This document shows positions 33,530 to 46,185 of a DNA stretch of 64,000 bases, piece by piece. Location of the stretch: contig CM071928.1 of the NCBI GenBank assembly GCA_016081115.2, forward strand, positions 56,179,950-56,243,949. The letters are read 5' to 3'. Position numbers and translations under genes: made by a program. Source of the stretch: Rehmannia glutinosa. Its lineage: Eukaryota; Streptophyta; Magnoliopsida; Lamiales; Orobanchaceae. The notes under the pieces are model-generated. The model made no database searches, was not told the DNA's origin, and saw only the letters and a program-made list of their open reading frames with translations. Numbering within the stretch: position 1 is the stretch's first letter; the number at the start of each line of letters is the position of its first letter.

Positions 33530-35141
33530 AAGATGGCCGAGAGACCATCCACCGTAACTAATCATTGGAGATGTAAGAGAAGGTGTAAAAACCAGATCGT
33601 AACCCAACAAGAAGCTATGTTCACTTGTTTCATCTCACAAATAGAGCCAAAAGATTTGTCACAAGCATTGGATGACACACATTGGATTCAAGCCATGCAA
33701 GAAGAGTCAATCAATTTGAAAGAAACAAAGTGTGGGAATTGGTTCAAAGACCTACCCATCAAAATGTTGTTGGCACTAAATGGGTATTCGAAACAAGATG
33801 AATGAGGAAGGTTACTCGTGGGTAAGAAACAAAGCAAGATTGGTAGCCAAAGGGTATTGCCAAGAAGAAGGAATAGATTTTGATGAAACCTTTGCTCATG
33901 TGGCAAGATTGGAAGCCATAAGGATGTTTCTTGCCTATCGCTCACAAGAACTTCATCGTATATCAAATGGATGTAAAGAGTGCATTCCTTAATGGGTTAT
34001 TGGAGGAAGAAGTATATGTTGAACAACCTCCAGGATTTGAGCGTAAGACTCTTGGAGATAAAGTCTACAAACTCAAGAAAGCTTTATATGGAATGAAACA
34101 AGCACCAAGAGCATGGTATGATACATTATCACAATTCCTGATTGAGAACGGATTTACCAAAGGCAAAGTGGATAGAACACTCTTCAGAATTCAAGATGGG
34201 AAGAGTATCTCGCTTGTTCAAATATATGTGGATGACATCATCTTTGGATCCACAAACAAAGAGTTGTGTGATAAATTCTCAAATCTTATGCAAAGCAAAT
34301 TTGAAATGAGCATGATGGGAGAGTTGACATTCTTCCTTGGACTCCAAGTAAAACAGCTGAAGGATGGAACCCTCAAAAGTCGACAAAATACACAGAGATT
34401 TAATGAATAAATTTGGCATGGAAGAGAAGTCTTCGTGAAAATACCAATGAATACATCATCAAAATGGATATGGATGCAGATGGCAAGCACGTGGATCAAA
34501 CAAGATATGCATCATTGCTCTATCTCACAAAAAACAGGCCGGACATCACCTTTGTCAGAGGTGTATGTGCAAGATTTCAATCGCTCCAAAAGAAAGCCAC
34601 ATGATGCCAAAAGAATCTTGAGATATTTGAAAGGAAGCCAAGAAGTTGGCTTATGGTATCCTAAGGAAGGTGGATTCAAGCTAATTGGTTACTCGGACTC
34701 GATCTTTGGATGTAGAGTTGACAGAAGAGTACCTCGGTACATGTCAAATGCTTGAAATAGGTTAATTTCATGGTTTAGCAAGAAGCAAAATTCAATAGCT
34801 ACCTCTACAAAGCGGAATAAAAACATAGTGCGGGGGCAAATTGTTGCAGCCCAAGTCTTATGGATGAGACAACGGTGAGAGACTATGAAGTTGAAGAAAA
34901 AGAAATTCCAATTATGTGTGATAACACAAGTGCAATCGCAATCACTCAAAAATCTGTGTTGCACTCAAGAACAAAGCACATTGATGTCGATATCACTTCA
35001 TAAGAGATCATGTAGAAAGGAAGGACATCACCTTGGAATATATCTCAACCGATAAGCGGTGGTGATATATTCACAAAACCATTATGTGAATCAAGATTTG
35101 AAGAACTCAAGCATGAATTAGGGTTAATTGAGTTGAGTTGA
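33530..35141 (+). pseudogene. Copia reverse transcriptase and RNase H, frameshifted
   Basis: RT landmarks are KARLVAKGYCQEEGIDF at about 33830, VYQMDVKSAFLNGLLEEE at 33960-34010, KKALYGMKQAPRAWYDTL at 34075-34125 and the catalytic QIYVDDIIFGSTN at 34220-34258. RNase H follows, with YLKGSQEVGLWYPKEGG at 34625-34675 and a damaged TKHIDV motif near 34975. The pol stop is TGA at 35139-35141, after the residues FEELKHELGL. The longest uninterrupted piece is 159 codons (33931-34410). Frameshifts near 33790, 33940, 34400 and 34700 prevent full-length translation as assembled. Confidence 0.85.
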
Positions 35142-35693
35142 CACTCGAGGAAGAGTGAAAGAAAAGAGATGGAACATGAAAAGATGAAAAATTTGAACTC
35201 TTGAATCGCCTAAGTGAATCACCATATCGGAGAATCACCAAGCGCGTCAAGTTAATCGACAAATTGAGTACCTATGTGCAAAGAGAGAAGGGTTAAATCG
35301 GCTAAGGAATGTTCGAGTCATTTATGAGCAAAGTGACAAAAACGCAATCGTTTTTACTAAGCGGGAATGTTTTTAAGAATGACGTCAGCATAATTATGAC
35401 GTGTACAGTCCAAAGCTGCACACCAAGCTTATGATTGGATATAAATTCTGTCGCATTAAATGCGAGAAATTAAATGTTAATCGGCGTACAAAATCTGAGC
35501 CGTTGATCTTGATCAAATTTCAAAAACCACCCGCAAGTCCTTTCATAACCCATACATATACCGTTTCTTCCAATTTTCTCTCACTTTACCAAAATTGTTC
35601 ATCTCTCTCGAAAGCAAAGAAAGAAATTTGCTCTCAAAACCCTACAAATCCTCAAGTTTATTTTCAAAGTTTCGCTCGGTAAAACATCGAGAA
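35142..35693 (+). other. Spacer between pol and the additional ORF
   Basis: About 550 bp without a recognisable gene. In SIRE-like elements the post-pol ORF may be made from a separate transcript or by readthrough. I see no clear promoter here, though an AC-rich, pyrimidine-rich stretch precedes the ATG at 35694. Confidence 0.4.
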
Positions 35694-38600
35694 ATGGCAT
35701 CTACTCATGATTTTGTCGAGTTGGGAAAGCAAATCCACACTGGGTGTACTGTGGATTTCGACGGCATGATCAAACAGGGGTCTGACGACACCTTCGTGAA
35801 GAAGATAGATAGAGTTTCGAAAAGTCCGGATCAAAACCATTTTTGATGATGGAGTTTCCAATGACCTACGTGGAAGAGGTCGCACGATTCTATGTGAACG
35901 CCGAAGTTCACTATGAGGGCATCAAGTCCTCTGTTCACGGAAAAGAGTTCACCATCACCGCCAAGGATCGCGGATCATCGCTCGCTCGATTCTTGGCGGA
36001 AGGAGTCCGGAGATTTATGAAGCCGATGTTAACCTGGCCGCTTGGAAGAAGTAGCCAAGCCCGATCTTCGCGAAGGTTTTCTACACAATGAGAGAAGAAG
36101 CTGTTGAAGGAAGACTACCACAATTTGCTGGATATTGTTGCAAGTGCATTGATATCAAATTTGGAAGCTTTAATCACCGTCAAAACTAAGTTGATCGTGA
36201 TGGCCGCGATCATAGAAGAAAAGAAGGTGAACCGGGCTGAGTTTGTATACGTAGACTCGCCAAAATGTTGGGAATAAATCCTTCAAGAAGGATGGTTCGT
36301 TTGGAAAATGTTGGATGAATAAATCCTTCAACATGGATGGTTCCATGTCAACAAGAAAATGTTCCGGTGTAACCTTTAGGAGCACAAAAGCGAGCATATG
36401 CCAAGAGAGCCGATACGAGTGAGGAGAATCAAGTGACCCGAAGAAACAACTGTCTCCTCCTCTCCCCGGAAAAAGGTTGCCCCGAATCGCAAAGAAGATT
36501 GTTGCCCTGACAAAGAAAGAAAAAGAAAACAAAAGATGCACTTGCCCGCAGCCCGCTTGCGGCGGAGAAGGAGCCTCAAATACCTTCTCGGTTATCAAGA
36601 AAAGGAGGATCGATAAGCCGAGACGGCCAACTCCTCGAAAAAGACGACAAAGACCAACCAACCCCCGCCGCCAAGACTCGAAAAACCGTATCCGAGCTAG
36701 AAATCCCTCGGTAAGGACTAAAAGAAAAGAATCTTCAAGCGTTCCGAGCTTGAGAAACCGGGCCGAGTCACCCCACTCACCAAATAAATAGATGAGACTA
36801 GCTGGAGAAGTAGAGTCTCCATAAATTATAGATGAAACAACCAAGTCACTGAAGCCGATCAACAGAGGCAAATTGAAGACACAAATGCAATGTAACAATT
36901 GAGACACAATAAATCGAGAAAGCAAACTCTCCTGTTGGGGGGGTTGTATCCCCTCCCGCAATGCACGCCATCGAGGTGTGGAGCACCAAAGTTTGCTACC
37001 TTCATTCCCCCGAGAACGAGGGGCAGGAGAAGATGATAAAAGATGATGATGTAATGATCCTATCCCCACCATATCCGGACATCCAAAATCATCTGCAGAG
37101 AGTGGAGGAAGTGGAAGCCGAGTCGATCCAGGAACAGATTCAAAGACTAGAGTTTATTGAAGAAGAAGACGAACTATTGAACTTTCTTGGGTTGACCAAC
37201 GTGGTCCAAGCAATCGGATGAAGAAAATCGCATGATATCTTGCGGATCTTCAAAGACAAGGAGAAGCAGAGATCGGAGAGGAAGATGAAGCTCGAGAAAA
37301 GGCCGATTTGTCCCTTCACCGGAACCATCGATCATACACATCCTCACCTTGACATCCTCTCGGGAGTGATGAGGATCGGACCCCGCCGCTTTATAGAAGA
37401 ATTGGAGATGCATCAAGCCATGCGGGAATCCAGGGCCCTACATGAGCAACGGTTATTGGAAGGACCAGGGGAGTCCTCCACATCATAGTACGGAGATTGA
37501 TCCGATGGGAGTGAAAAGATATTGCCATAGTTGTTGCCGCCACCACTTCCCCCGCTCACTCGAGAAGAAGGTGTTAAAGGTGGTGATGGCGGGATTATGG
37601 GGACCCCGTCGAGCCATCCCCTAATGAAGGTGTCTTACCACCCGCCCCAATTGAATACTCAAAGGAACAAATTTGGGAGTTTAGAGACGAGTGACCCCAT
37701 TCCAAGTTACTCACCGGTGTGTGCTGGGAGGGGGAAACTCCCTCCACCGCGGCGAAGGTCGGAGGATCTTTGCATTGACTCCACAACGAATCTTGGAGGC
37801 GAGTTGAGAAGGAACAACAAATGGATACACAACAAGTTGTCATTGATGAGGCTCGAGATAGTTAAGATCGTCTCACTTGAAGTGTCAATCGCTCTGCAGG
37901 GCTAATTGACGCTGCCGATGCGGTCGAGAGGCACATGAAGGAACCGCCCGGGAGTTAACACTGGCAATGAAAGTGCAATCCATGGAGTTGAGACTCCGGT
38001 GGATGCCACTCGAAAGACCCCAAGACAGTGACATCGTCGAAGGGACCGTCAGGCCTTGCCGATTGAGACTGCAGGAGGTAGTGAAGGCCAACGGGAGGTT
38101 GAGACTTCACGGGGTAAAGAGACGGAAGCACGTAACATCCCTCCTACTATCATTGATCCATCCGAAAAGGAGATAAGTGCTCTTCACGATTCCCAAGAAA
38201 ATCCTCGATGTAACTTTTCGGGATCCAAGGTGAAGACGGCTGAGTCATCCCCTATTGCCCATCCAAAAGAATCAGCTGAGGATGTTCTCCCAAGTACGAG
38301 TAAGCCTGACCTTAAGGCTACTCGCCAAACCTTTAATATTGATGATGAGCCACCCTTGGAAATCTCATCATCGTCCAATGACGCTTCTGATATGGCCGAG
38401 GACCAGTCAACTCATATGGAAAAATCATTTGAGACCGACAAAGTGTTAAGACAGCTGAGGCTTAGCAAGCTGGGTCAACTTCACAACAGACCACAACTGA
38501 AACAGAGTCAACTGCGCAGGCTCCCCAAGCTGCAGCAGGATCGACTCCACCAGGAACTTCACGAGCACAAGTTGTCATTAAGCAGATTCCCGTTGCCCGT

Positions 38601-40198
38601 GATGATTCGATTGAAGAATTGTTTCCCTTCTCTCTGGAAGTACCGACCTTCCCGAAGAATCACCGAGATCAAGAACATTTCCATAAACCCGATCCCATTA
38701 TTCCAACAGACACCATCGTCCCAGCAGACGACTTGACTTTTGCTTGGCCGCCAAGACCGAGGTTCGAGAAGTTTTCAAGGCCATATTTGCAGAGATAGAG
38801 AAGATGGAGAGGCACCAGGCCTCACTTTGGACATGAGGTGGATAACAGAGACTCAAATCTTACCTGCCGATCTACGAGGAATAATTGTCGGGATCCGGGA
38901 ATGGTGGCAACAACAAAGAAAAATGCGCGTAGAACAAGCTCAATATTTCAGGACATTGTTAAATAAATTTCTAGTCCGGCGGGCCGAGAATGCGTACGAA
39001 GACAAGAATGCAAGAGAACATCGATCGAATGCATGAGTCTCACACCACAGATATGCAGCTGTTGCGTGAATATAATAAGAAAGAGCTCCTGCGCGTAGAG
39101 GAGAACATGGATAGGAAGTTCAGCATCCTCATGGCTGAAATGAAGCCAGTGACAGCTGAATCCAACGCCACCCGCTCCGAATTCCGTGCAGCATACCCCG
39201 CAGTAGATGCGAAGCATACCTCAGCTATTAGCCGCTTAGACTTCATGATTGCTAGCTTGTTTCCAGGGGTTCCTCTCTCCTTTGATGATGCCAAAAAGGG
39301 GGAAGAGGAATACCTAAAGACGTTGAAAGGATCTGAAGCTGAAAAGGTGAACGTAGCTGTGAAGGGAAAGACAGCTGAGGAACAGAGAAGAGAGAAGAAA
39401 GGAAAATCTATTGAGGGGGGAGGTTCGAGAGATATGACCTTGATGATTGCTAAAACCCCCAACAAGGTCTTGTCACGGTGATATCATCGGAAACTTCCGT
39501 GACTCGCCGCTCCAACATCCTGCAGTACCCATGGCTGAAAAGAGGAAGATAGTTGAAGCAGGGATGAAGGAGGTGGAAGGAAAGATGGATGCCCGAGTTA
39601 TGGATATTCTGAAACAACATGGAGACATTCCAATAGACAGAGACACCTATGCCATTTCAGATGTCGGAACTGAGCCAAGATCTGTTGATGAATTCAAGAC
39701 GCTCGCATCCGAGGGTTACTTCGCAAACATGTCCATGGCTCAAGCCTGGGATTTGTATTGGGAAAAAGGGCTCAAGTTATGTGAAGAAGGCGACAGTAGA
39801 GACATCGCGATCACTCTGCTAGTCACTCTACCGGGAAAAAGAAGGACCCAAGATAATACACGCCTGCAGGCAAGAGAGGAAGAAGCAGTGGTGGAGGAAG
39901 AGCCCAAAAACATTGAATATATAGATCCAGGCAAGAAAGGAGGGATCTATTGGGTTGGATTCGACGAAGTAGCCAACCTGCAAGTGGCTAAGAACAATGC
40001 TGAGTATGTGAAGAGGATTGAAGAAGAAAATAGAAGACAAACTCAATTTATGGGAAGAAAGGCAAGAGAGAAAAAGAAGAGATGAAGCTGCCAGAAAAGC
40101 ATATGAAAAAAAGAAAGCAGCAAGATGAGAAGAAGAGGAATAGATCAGAAGAAGACAGAGTTAAGAAGAGGAAAGAAGGAGGGAGTGAAGGAGGATGA
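35694..40198 (+). pseudogene. Additional post-pol ORF: plant transposon-protein-like N-terminus, coiled-coil C-terminus
   Basis: It begins MASTHDFVELGKQIHTGC at 35694. A frame later, YVEEVARFYVNAEVHYEGI and VHGKEFTITAKD (35868-35970) resemble the family annotated as putative plant transposon protein (PF20167-like), a call made from memory of the pattern. The middle is acidic and low-complexity, with a CPFTGTIDHTHPHLD motif at 37308-37352. The C-terminal third is strongly charged and coiled-coil, ending in Lys/Arg-rich sequence at 40198. This ORF is often called env-like in SIRE elements, but no signal peptide or membrane segment is evident. Multiple frameshifts are present. The minus-strand copy at 53291-56348 shares motifs and order. 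Confidence 0.7.
36262..36347 (+). repeat. Short tandem duplication inside the additional ORF
   Basis: Two copies of a unit starting AAAATGTTGG and containing AATAAATCCTTCAA and ATGGATGGTTC, with a 43-bp period. It was probably a 15-residue protein repeat before small indels. Confidence 0.6.
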
Positions 40199-40489
40199 AG
40201 TGTTGCTGTCCACCCCTTCATGTATTTTACTATGTAAATACATCTTTATGTAAGTCATACGTACATCGAATAAAATTGTATAATTTCTATACTTGCGTAG
40301 ATATAGAATAGCATGGTTACATTAAGTTCTATTTAAGCTCTGATACACTCTGTAAACAGCTGTGTAAAGAACAAGAATGTTATGATCAATAAAAGATTGA
40401 TTCTACGCATACATTCTATGATTCTACATTGTCTGTATGTATCTTTGCTGTTTAATTATTGTGTGAATGTTTTAAGTTTTGGCATCATC

Positions 40490-40503
40490 AAAAAAGGGGA
40501 AAT
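40490..40503 (+). promoter_or_regulatory. Polypurine tract of the first Copia element
   Basis: AAAAAAGGGGAAAT lies directly against the 3' LTR start, matching the complement at 52978-52992 in the minus-strand copy. Confidence 0.85.
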
Positions 40504-42080
40504 TGTTGGGAAATTAATTTTTAGATTTTGATGAATGCCATGTAAAACTTAGAATAGAAAGTTGGCACCCCATTTTTGTTGTAAATTGCATTGTAATAGA
40601 TAAATGGTCGAAATGAGTTAAGTCACTATGCCCGAACATGCAAAAAACAACCGGAGACTAAAATGAAGACTCATTTGTGAGGCATTTTGAGTGTGGCAAA
40701 GAAGAGAAGACAAGAACTCGACTAAAGGTGCAAATGCGGTGAGATACAATCGAGTGAAGTGTCGATCAAGTCAACTCAAGATAGCCAAGTCTCAAGTTGA
40801 AGTGACGGATGAGTCATCCATGATTGGAAGGTGACTCAAAGTCACCTGGGGAAGTCAAGGAAATGTAGTCAAGTTGAGACAATCAAAGAGATCCGCATTG
40901 TACGAAAGTCAAGAGAATTACTTAAACAAGTAATACTTCCATAACGCCTTTCTTAAAGTGCTCACCCGAGAAGCGTGCAAAAGGAATAAACCAATGGGAA
41001 GACTCGCACTTTGTGTCGATCTACGAAAAAGTCAAGAATCATTCATACGAGGAAATGTCAATTCCAAGGATCGCAACAAGACAAGACAACGACCACAAGT
41101 GTCTTTTGAAAATTAGCCTATCCCTTCAACGGGCAAATTTTCAAAAGAACACTATAAAAGGCTGAGGAATCTATTTGAGAGTAGGGGGTTACCTTGAAAA
41201 TCAGAAAACAAATATGAGCAAGAAAAGCAATATCTGTAATCAAAAATATTCTCAAATCATTCAAGTTAAATCTCAAGCCTACATTACGAAGGAAATCAAT
41301 CCAACACTTACCTGTGAAGGAAAGACAACTTCAATCAGTTGAAGAGGAAACATTTGAAGAATCAAGGGGTCTACATTCCATGGAGGATTGTAGAAAGGTT
41401 CAAGGTCGAACAAGTCTCAAGTTTTTGGAGGGCTTCGTGATCAAATCCAAGAAGATTTATCAAGTGGGATGTAGTAGCAAGGCAACCGCCCTGTGAAGAA
41501 GTCGAGTCGCACGAGACGCCGATGTGTGACCAAGGCATCTCGCATCGAGTCCCAAAGGATCAAGTCGTTTGTGTGATCAAGACTTGCATCCTGGATGTTC
41601 ACCACTTTGTATATTGATCAATACTTAGTGGATTCCTCCAGGAGTTGGAGAAGAGAGGAGTAGAAGAATTACCCCATCTTCAAACCTCTATAAAAATCTA
41701 TTGTGTCATTTATATTTCAGCACTTTAATTTCTGCACATTACTTTAATATCTGCTCATAAATTTGCTATCCAATTGATAATCAACAAAGTGCTAAAACCA
41801 AGTATTAAAACATACTTAAACAAAATTCTAGGGTGTTAAGTCTTCCCAATAAAAATATTTCACAATGAGTTAAGTCTTTAGACAAAAAAATAGTGAGTTA
41901 TTCTATCAACAGCTCGGTCAGTCTGTTGAGTGACTAACTCACGATTAACTAACTTAGTTGTCCATCTAGGACTTAATTGTGAAGTATTAACTCGAACGTT
42001 TTAAAAGGACTAAATCGAAAAGTTGGTAAGGTTTATTCACCCCCCTTCTAAACCTTACACTCACACCCTTGGGACCTACA
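40504..42080 (+). repeat. 3' LTR of the first Copia element
   Basis: A 1577-bp partner of 27964-29545 with the same ends. Its first 130 bases are almost identical to the 5' LTR. Later differences are concentrated at short C-rich motifs and include many small indels. Confidence 0.92.
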
Positions 42081-42085
42081 TCAAA

Positions 42086-42660
42086 TTTTCAACTTTCTTA
42101 GTTCATTCTCAAAGAACATAAATGGTATAGTTTAGTAACGGGAATAAATATTCCCATGAGAATTCCTATAACCAAAAGTGAGGGATAGGATCAATAGCCA
42201 TATCCCTCTTTCCTCAGAGTTTAGTTATTCCAATCGTTAAGAATGATTTTAATTTTATTTTTCATGAAATTATCCTTCTAAAAATAACAAAAATATTGGA
42301 TATCGTCTAGATTTTTGTAAAGTAATGTTATAAAGAAAAAAGTTAATTACAAATTAAATATAAATTATATTTAATATTTCAATAAATCATAGTCACTTCC
42401 TGCAAAAATTAAAAGCTAAAATCAAAACTTGAGATAAGACTCTTTTGTTGATTTGTTGTATTAAAAATATATTGCATAAAATATTGTTTGTATCTATATA
42501 TAATTTGGATCAGGTGAGTTCAGGTAATTTAAGTGAGTACGTGACACCAAACCTGGAGCGTTGATCTCTTTTTTTAATGATGCAGATTTAATTGGTTTTT
42601 ATTTTAGTTTATATTTAATTAATGATTATTAAGGATAAGTAAGTAATTTTGTTTGAATAT
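42086..42660. other. AT-rich flank between two retrotransposons, no gene seen
   Basis: Continues the target DNA of the first Copia element (its left counterpart is 27895-27958). No coding region or repeat family could be supported. Confidence 0.45.
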
Positions 42661-44642
42661 TGATGCGTGTAAAATATACGTGCATTTAGGGGCTTATTTT
42701 GATATATAATTGATGCATTTGCATGCATATTTGGTGTATTTTACTTGGTTTTCTTTGTTCGGCGTGATACTGCGTACTCTTGTGAATTTTACAGAAAATA
42801 GAGCTAAATTGGAGAAAAAGAGATATCACGTTCCAAATTATAGGTCAAGAGCTAAAGTACGAGCATAAATATGAAAGAGAGAAGCATGGACGGTCAAACA
42901 AAAGGGAATTTCCTTCAAAAAACCGTCCAAATACGCTAACAGTTTCCTGCACTGGCAAATTCGGCTAAGAGAAAGGGCTACAACTTTAATGAAGATCCCA
43001 GGAGCAAATTCGGATATAAATATGGACACAAATACATCACACAGTCGGACCATGTGGTGTCACATGGCCGTGTGAAAATGTCGGTGTGAGATGACACAAC
43101 CGTGTGAAGTGGGGAAAATAGGGGACGTAACCAGACACGTACGACCAGACCGTGTGAAACCACACAACCGTGTGGGAAAGGGCAAAAATCCACACAGCCA
43201 GGCCATGTGGTGCGGGACTCTGCCAGACGCGTTTTTTTGGAGTTTTTCTCCCGTTCCAACTCTACAAGTGACCTCTCCAAGTACCTATATAAAGGGGACC
43301 AAGGTCTGAACGAATTTACATCATCATACATCATCCAATACAACTTCATACAGAGAAAACACATCAAATAACACAGGAAGGCAAGAATTGAAGATCTTCT
43401 GACCAAAAAAGGCTAGATCGCAAAGAACACCACAAGGCTTTCGCATCTACGGGTGCACAAGAGCTTTGCGGGCTTGGAAGGAGAATCCATCTTGCAAGAA
43501 GGGGTTTTCTTTCTATGTCTAAGAACTCTTGTTTGTGCTTAAATGATGTCATAGTGTTGATTCGAATTTGTCTATGAGTTTGTAATCAATGTTTGGCATA
43601 TCTTTAGATCTTAGGGGCATAATCTAAACCGTGGATTCATGTTAAATATGACTATTTGTTTTCTTAATTAATTTATGCTTTCTATTTTATGAATTCGAGT
43701 GCTTATTTATAATTGCTTTTATTTGCCGGGAATAAATTGCATGTCATATTTGTTAGTGCAAATTTCGGGAGATGAGTTCTAATAAAGACGGAAATTGGAT
43801 TCACACATAAATGGGTGTATCAAGTCGGGAGACCTACAACCGTTTGTGGGGAGCCATTCAATTCATAGATCTTTTGGGAGTTAATAATAATTGTATCGAG
43901 TCGGAAGACCTACACTCTTTATTAATCTTCTGTTTATGCGCCACCCGGGAGGGGGAATAAAATAACTTAGGAATTGAACCCATAGAAATGTATGAATTGG
44001 TTTTTAAAACTCTACTTGCATTTAATATTGAAGAAACATCTTGAGATTATGTACCTAAGGTTGCTCCTATAGATATTGAAAATACTTGTGGAGTTCGCAA
44101 ATTTATTTATTTTTTCCTTTTTAAATTTTCGATTTTTATTATTAAAACTTGATTTTCGGTCGCTTCAATAAAATTGGAATGCGATGTTATTATAGCTTAA
44201 GTGTTTCGAAGATCAATACTTGAGGAATACGACCTTGCTTGCCATTATTCAATAAACTACACTCTACACTTGTAGTTGTATAAACCAAAATATTTTTGGC
44301 GATCAAGTTTTTCGCACCGTTGCCATGGATTGATGGATTCTATTTAGATACAGTAATAAGTAATCCAATCTTAATTGAAGCATTTTTTTGTAAATATTCT
44401 AATTCTTTTTTGATTTTTTTGATTTTATTTTTCTTCTTCATTTCTAACATCGTTTTTTTTGCGAGACTGGAATCTTTGGAGATACAAGAAGCCCAAATCG
44501 CAACTGCAGTGGGAGGCCAACATCAAAAGGGCAAATTCTCAGGCGATGCTTAATCAGAGAAAACAGTGCAACGCCATTCGTCTGATGGATGATACAAAAT
44601 ATAAGGGCTCAAGGATTTCAACCGACACGGTTCAATGAAAGT
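42661..44642 (+). mobile_element. Athila-like LTR and leader, interrupted by another element
   Basis: A 1645-bp LTR (42661-44305) begins TGATGCGTGTAAAATATA and ends GGCGATCA. It has a TATA box CCTATATAAAGG at 43285-43296. It is followed by a degenerate tRNA-Asp-type primer site (AGTTTTTCGCACCGTTGCCA, about 44306-44325; the Athila norm is TTTTTGGCGCCGTTGCC). A short leader to 44642 is then cut by the chromovirus LTR. The rest of the element would lie beyond the window. The LTR also carries CACACGGCCGTGTG-like repeats. It differs from the element at 6447. Confidence 0.65.
43035..43240. repeat. CACATGGCCGTGTG-type palindrome cluster in a second LTR family
   Basis: Several inverted-repeat units such as CACATGGCCGTGTG, CACAACCGTGTG and GACCATGTGGTG occur within about 200 bp upstream of the TATA box. 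The motif resembles the clusters in the Athila-like element at 6447-14125, although the two LTRs are otherwise not obviously alike. Confidence 0.65.
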
Positions 44643-46154
44643 TGTGAAGCCCTCGATTTTTTGAGCGTGTATTTATTTCACTTATTGTCTATGTACTATT
44701 TGACTATTTTACCGCATCACTTTGACGGGTAAATATTAATAATAAATATATTTTCACATTTAATTTCATTTTTATTTATTACTTGGGATCATGATCATTT
44801 ATTAATTCTAATTCACATTAAAGATCACTTGATTGATCAATATTATTATTTGTGCATTTATTAGTCACCTTAGAATTTTAAGAGACTATTTATTTTAGAG
44901 ACTTATATCTTATAGAATTAAGAATTTGATTTAGAATAAGTTATCAAGGAAATCACTATTTATTTTGGAGATTGATATTATTCATCTATTATCATCAATT
45001 TTGGGACAAAAATGAAATAAAATAAATGGATACCACACATATACTTAAGGTGGACGGCCATGATGGGATTTTAGGAGTAGAAATACCATCCAACTCTTGT
45101 ACACATACACCTTATATTATACATCTTGTGTATAATTACACCATATTACAAACCTTATACACATTATCTTATACCTCAATTCTTTATTATTAAAATTTCC
45201 CAACATATTCTATTCTTCCCAACATTCTTCTTATTCCTATCAAAATTCCATTCCTCTATTTTGACCCATACTTTGACTATCAAGTTGTCTCCATGCAAGA
45301 GACCATGTTCAAGCTTGGAAAAATTTCTCTTCCTCTCTCTCTCTCCCCCTATCACACGGCCATGTGGCCAATTTTGCAAGAAATTGATTCATTTCACCAA
45401 CATAAATTACATAAAATTGTCCTCCATCTCTCTAAACATTCTCCTACCTCTCTCTTCATTTCTTCTTCTTCTTTCTTATACACTTAACAAAAATACAAGA
45501 AATCCCCCTCTTATTCTCATAAAATTCAAACCATCCTACTCCCAAAGGTAAGAATTTTCTTCTTCAATTTATCTTGATATCACCTAGCTCATCTCTTTCA
45601 CCTCTTAATTTAAGTTTAATTTTAATTTTGAGCGATACTTAGAAGACCTTGAAGATACTAAAGAGCCTTGACATCATCTTGAAAAGGACTTCAAGACTTT
45701 GAAGAAATTTTGAAGAATTGGACTATAAGGTAAGATATTGGACTCTAGTGCATTTTTCCTCCTTCTTTATATTTTTTTCAACTTTTAACACCCTATTCTC
45801 ATTTTTGAGAAATAGGGGCTGACCTTGGGAGATTTCCTTGAGGGTGAGCAAGACCTTCAATTTTGAGGCAATAACTTGACTCATTTTACCTACTGCACAA
45901 GGTAAGTGTAGTTTTTATCAATTTCTTCACCTCTTTCTTCTTCTTCTTCTTCTCAATTTTAACCTCATTTTTCTAATTCTTATTTTTTTTTGGTATTTTT
46001 GTCTTAGGGACTGACCTAAGTAAGTTCATATTCAAGTTGTGAAATATAACATTTTATTTCACAACTATCCAATTTTTAAGGTGGGTGGAAAAATCCTTTC
46101 AACTCCTAGGTGTTTTTCCTTAAATGCATGTAGTATTTTATTCTTGAGCACTTG

Positions 46155-46185
<31 letters not shown>

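Larger units (their letters stand above)
27964..42080 (+). mobile_element. Complete SIRE/Maximus-like Copia retrotransposon with additional ORF
   Basis: A 14.1-kb element flanked by TSD TCAAA (27959-27963 and 42081-42085). LTRs (27964-29545 and 40504-42080) begin TGTTGGGAAATT and end GGGACCTACA. The initiator-Met primer site follows the 5' LTR, and a polypurine tract (AAAAAAGGGGAAAT) precedes the 3' LTR. The domain order gag, protease, integrase, reverse transcriptase, RNase H is that of Copia. A long additional ORF follows pol (35694-40198), as in the SIRE/Maximus lineage. Most domains are split by short frameshifts. Two more copies lie at 51394 (minus strand) and 58016. Confidence 0.93.

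Noticed and set aside
36170..37072. A 300-codon open frame on the minus strand
   Set aside because: It is antisense to the additional ORF of the Copia element, has no recognisable domain, and is best explained as a shadow frame.
44296..44553. An 85-codon frame with a hydrophobic stretch after the Athila-like LTR
   Set aside because: It overlaps the primer-binding site and leader, and the hydrophobic part is encoded by a T-rich run; no gag similarity.
45126..45551. A 141-codon open frame in the chromovirus LTR
   Set aside because: Low-complexity Ser/Leu/Ile/Pro composition in AT-rich and CT-rich DNA, no homology pattern, and inside an LTR.
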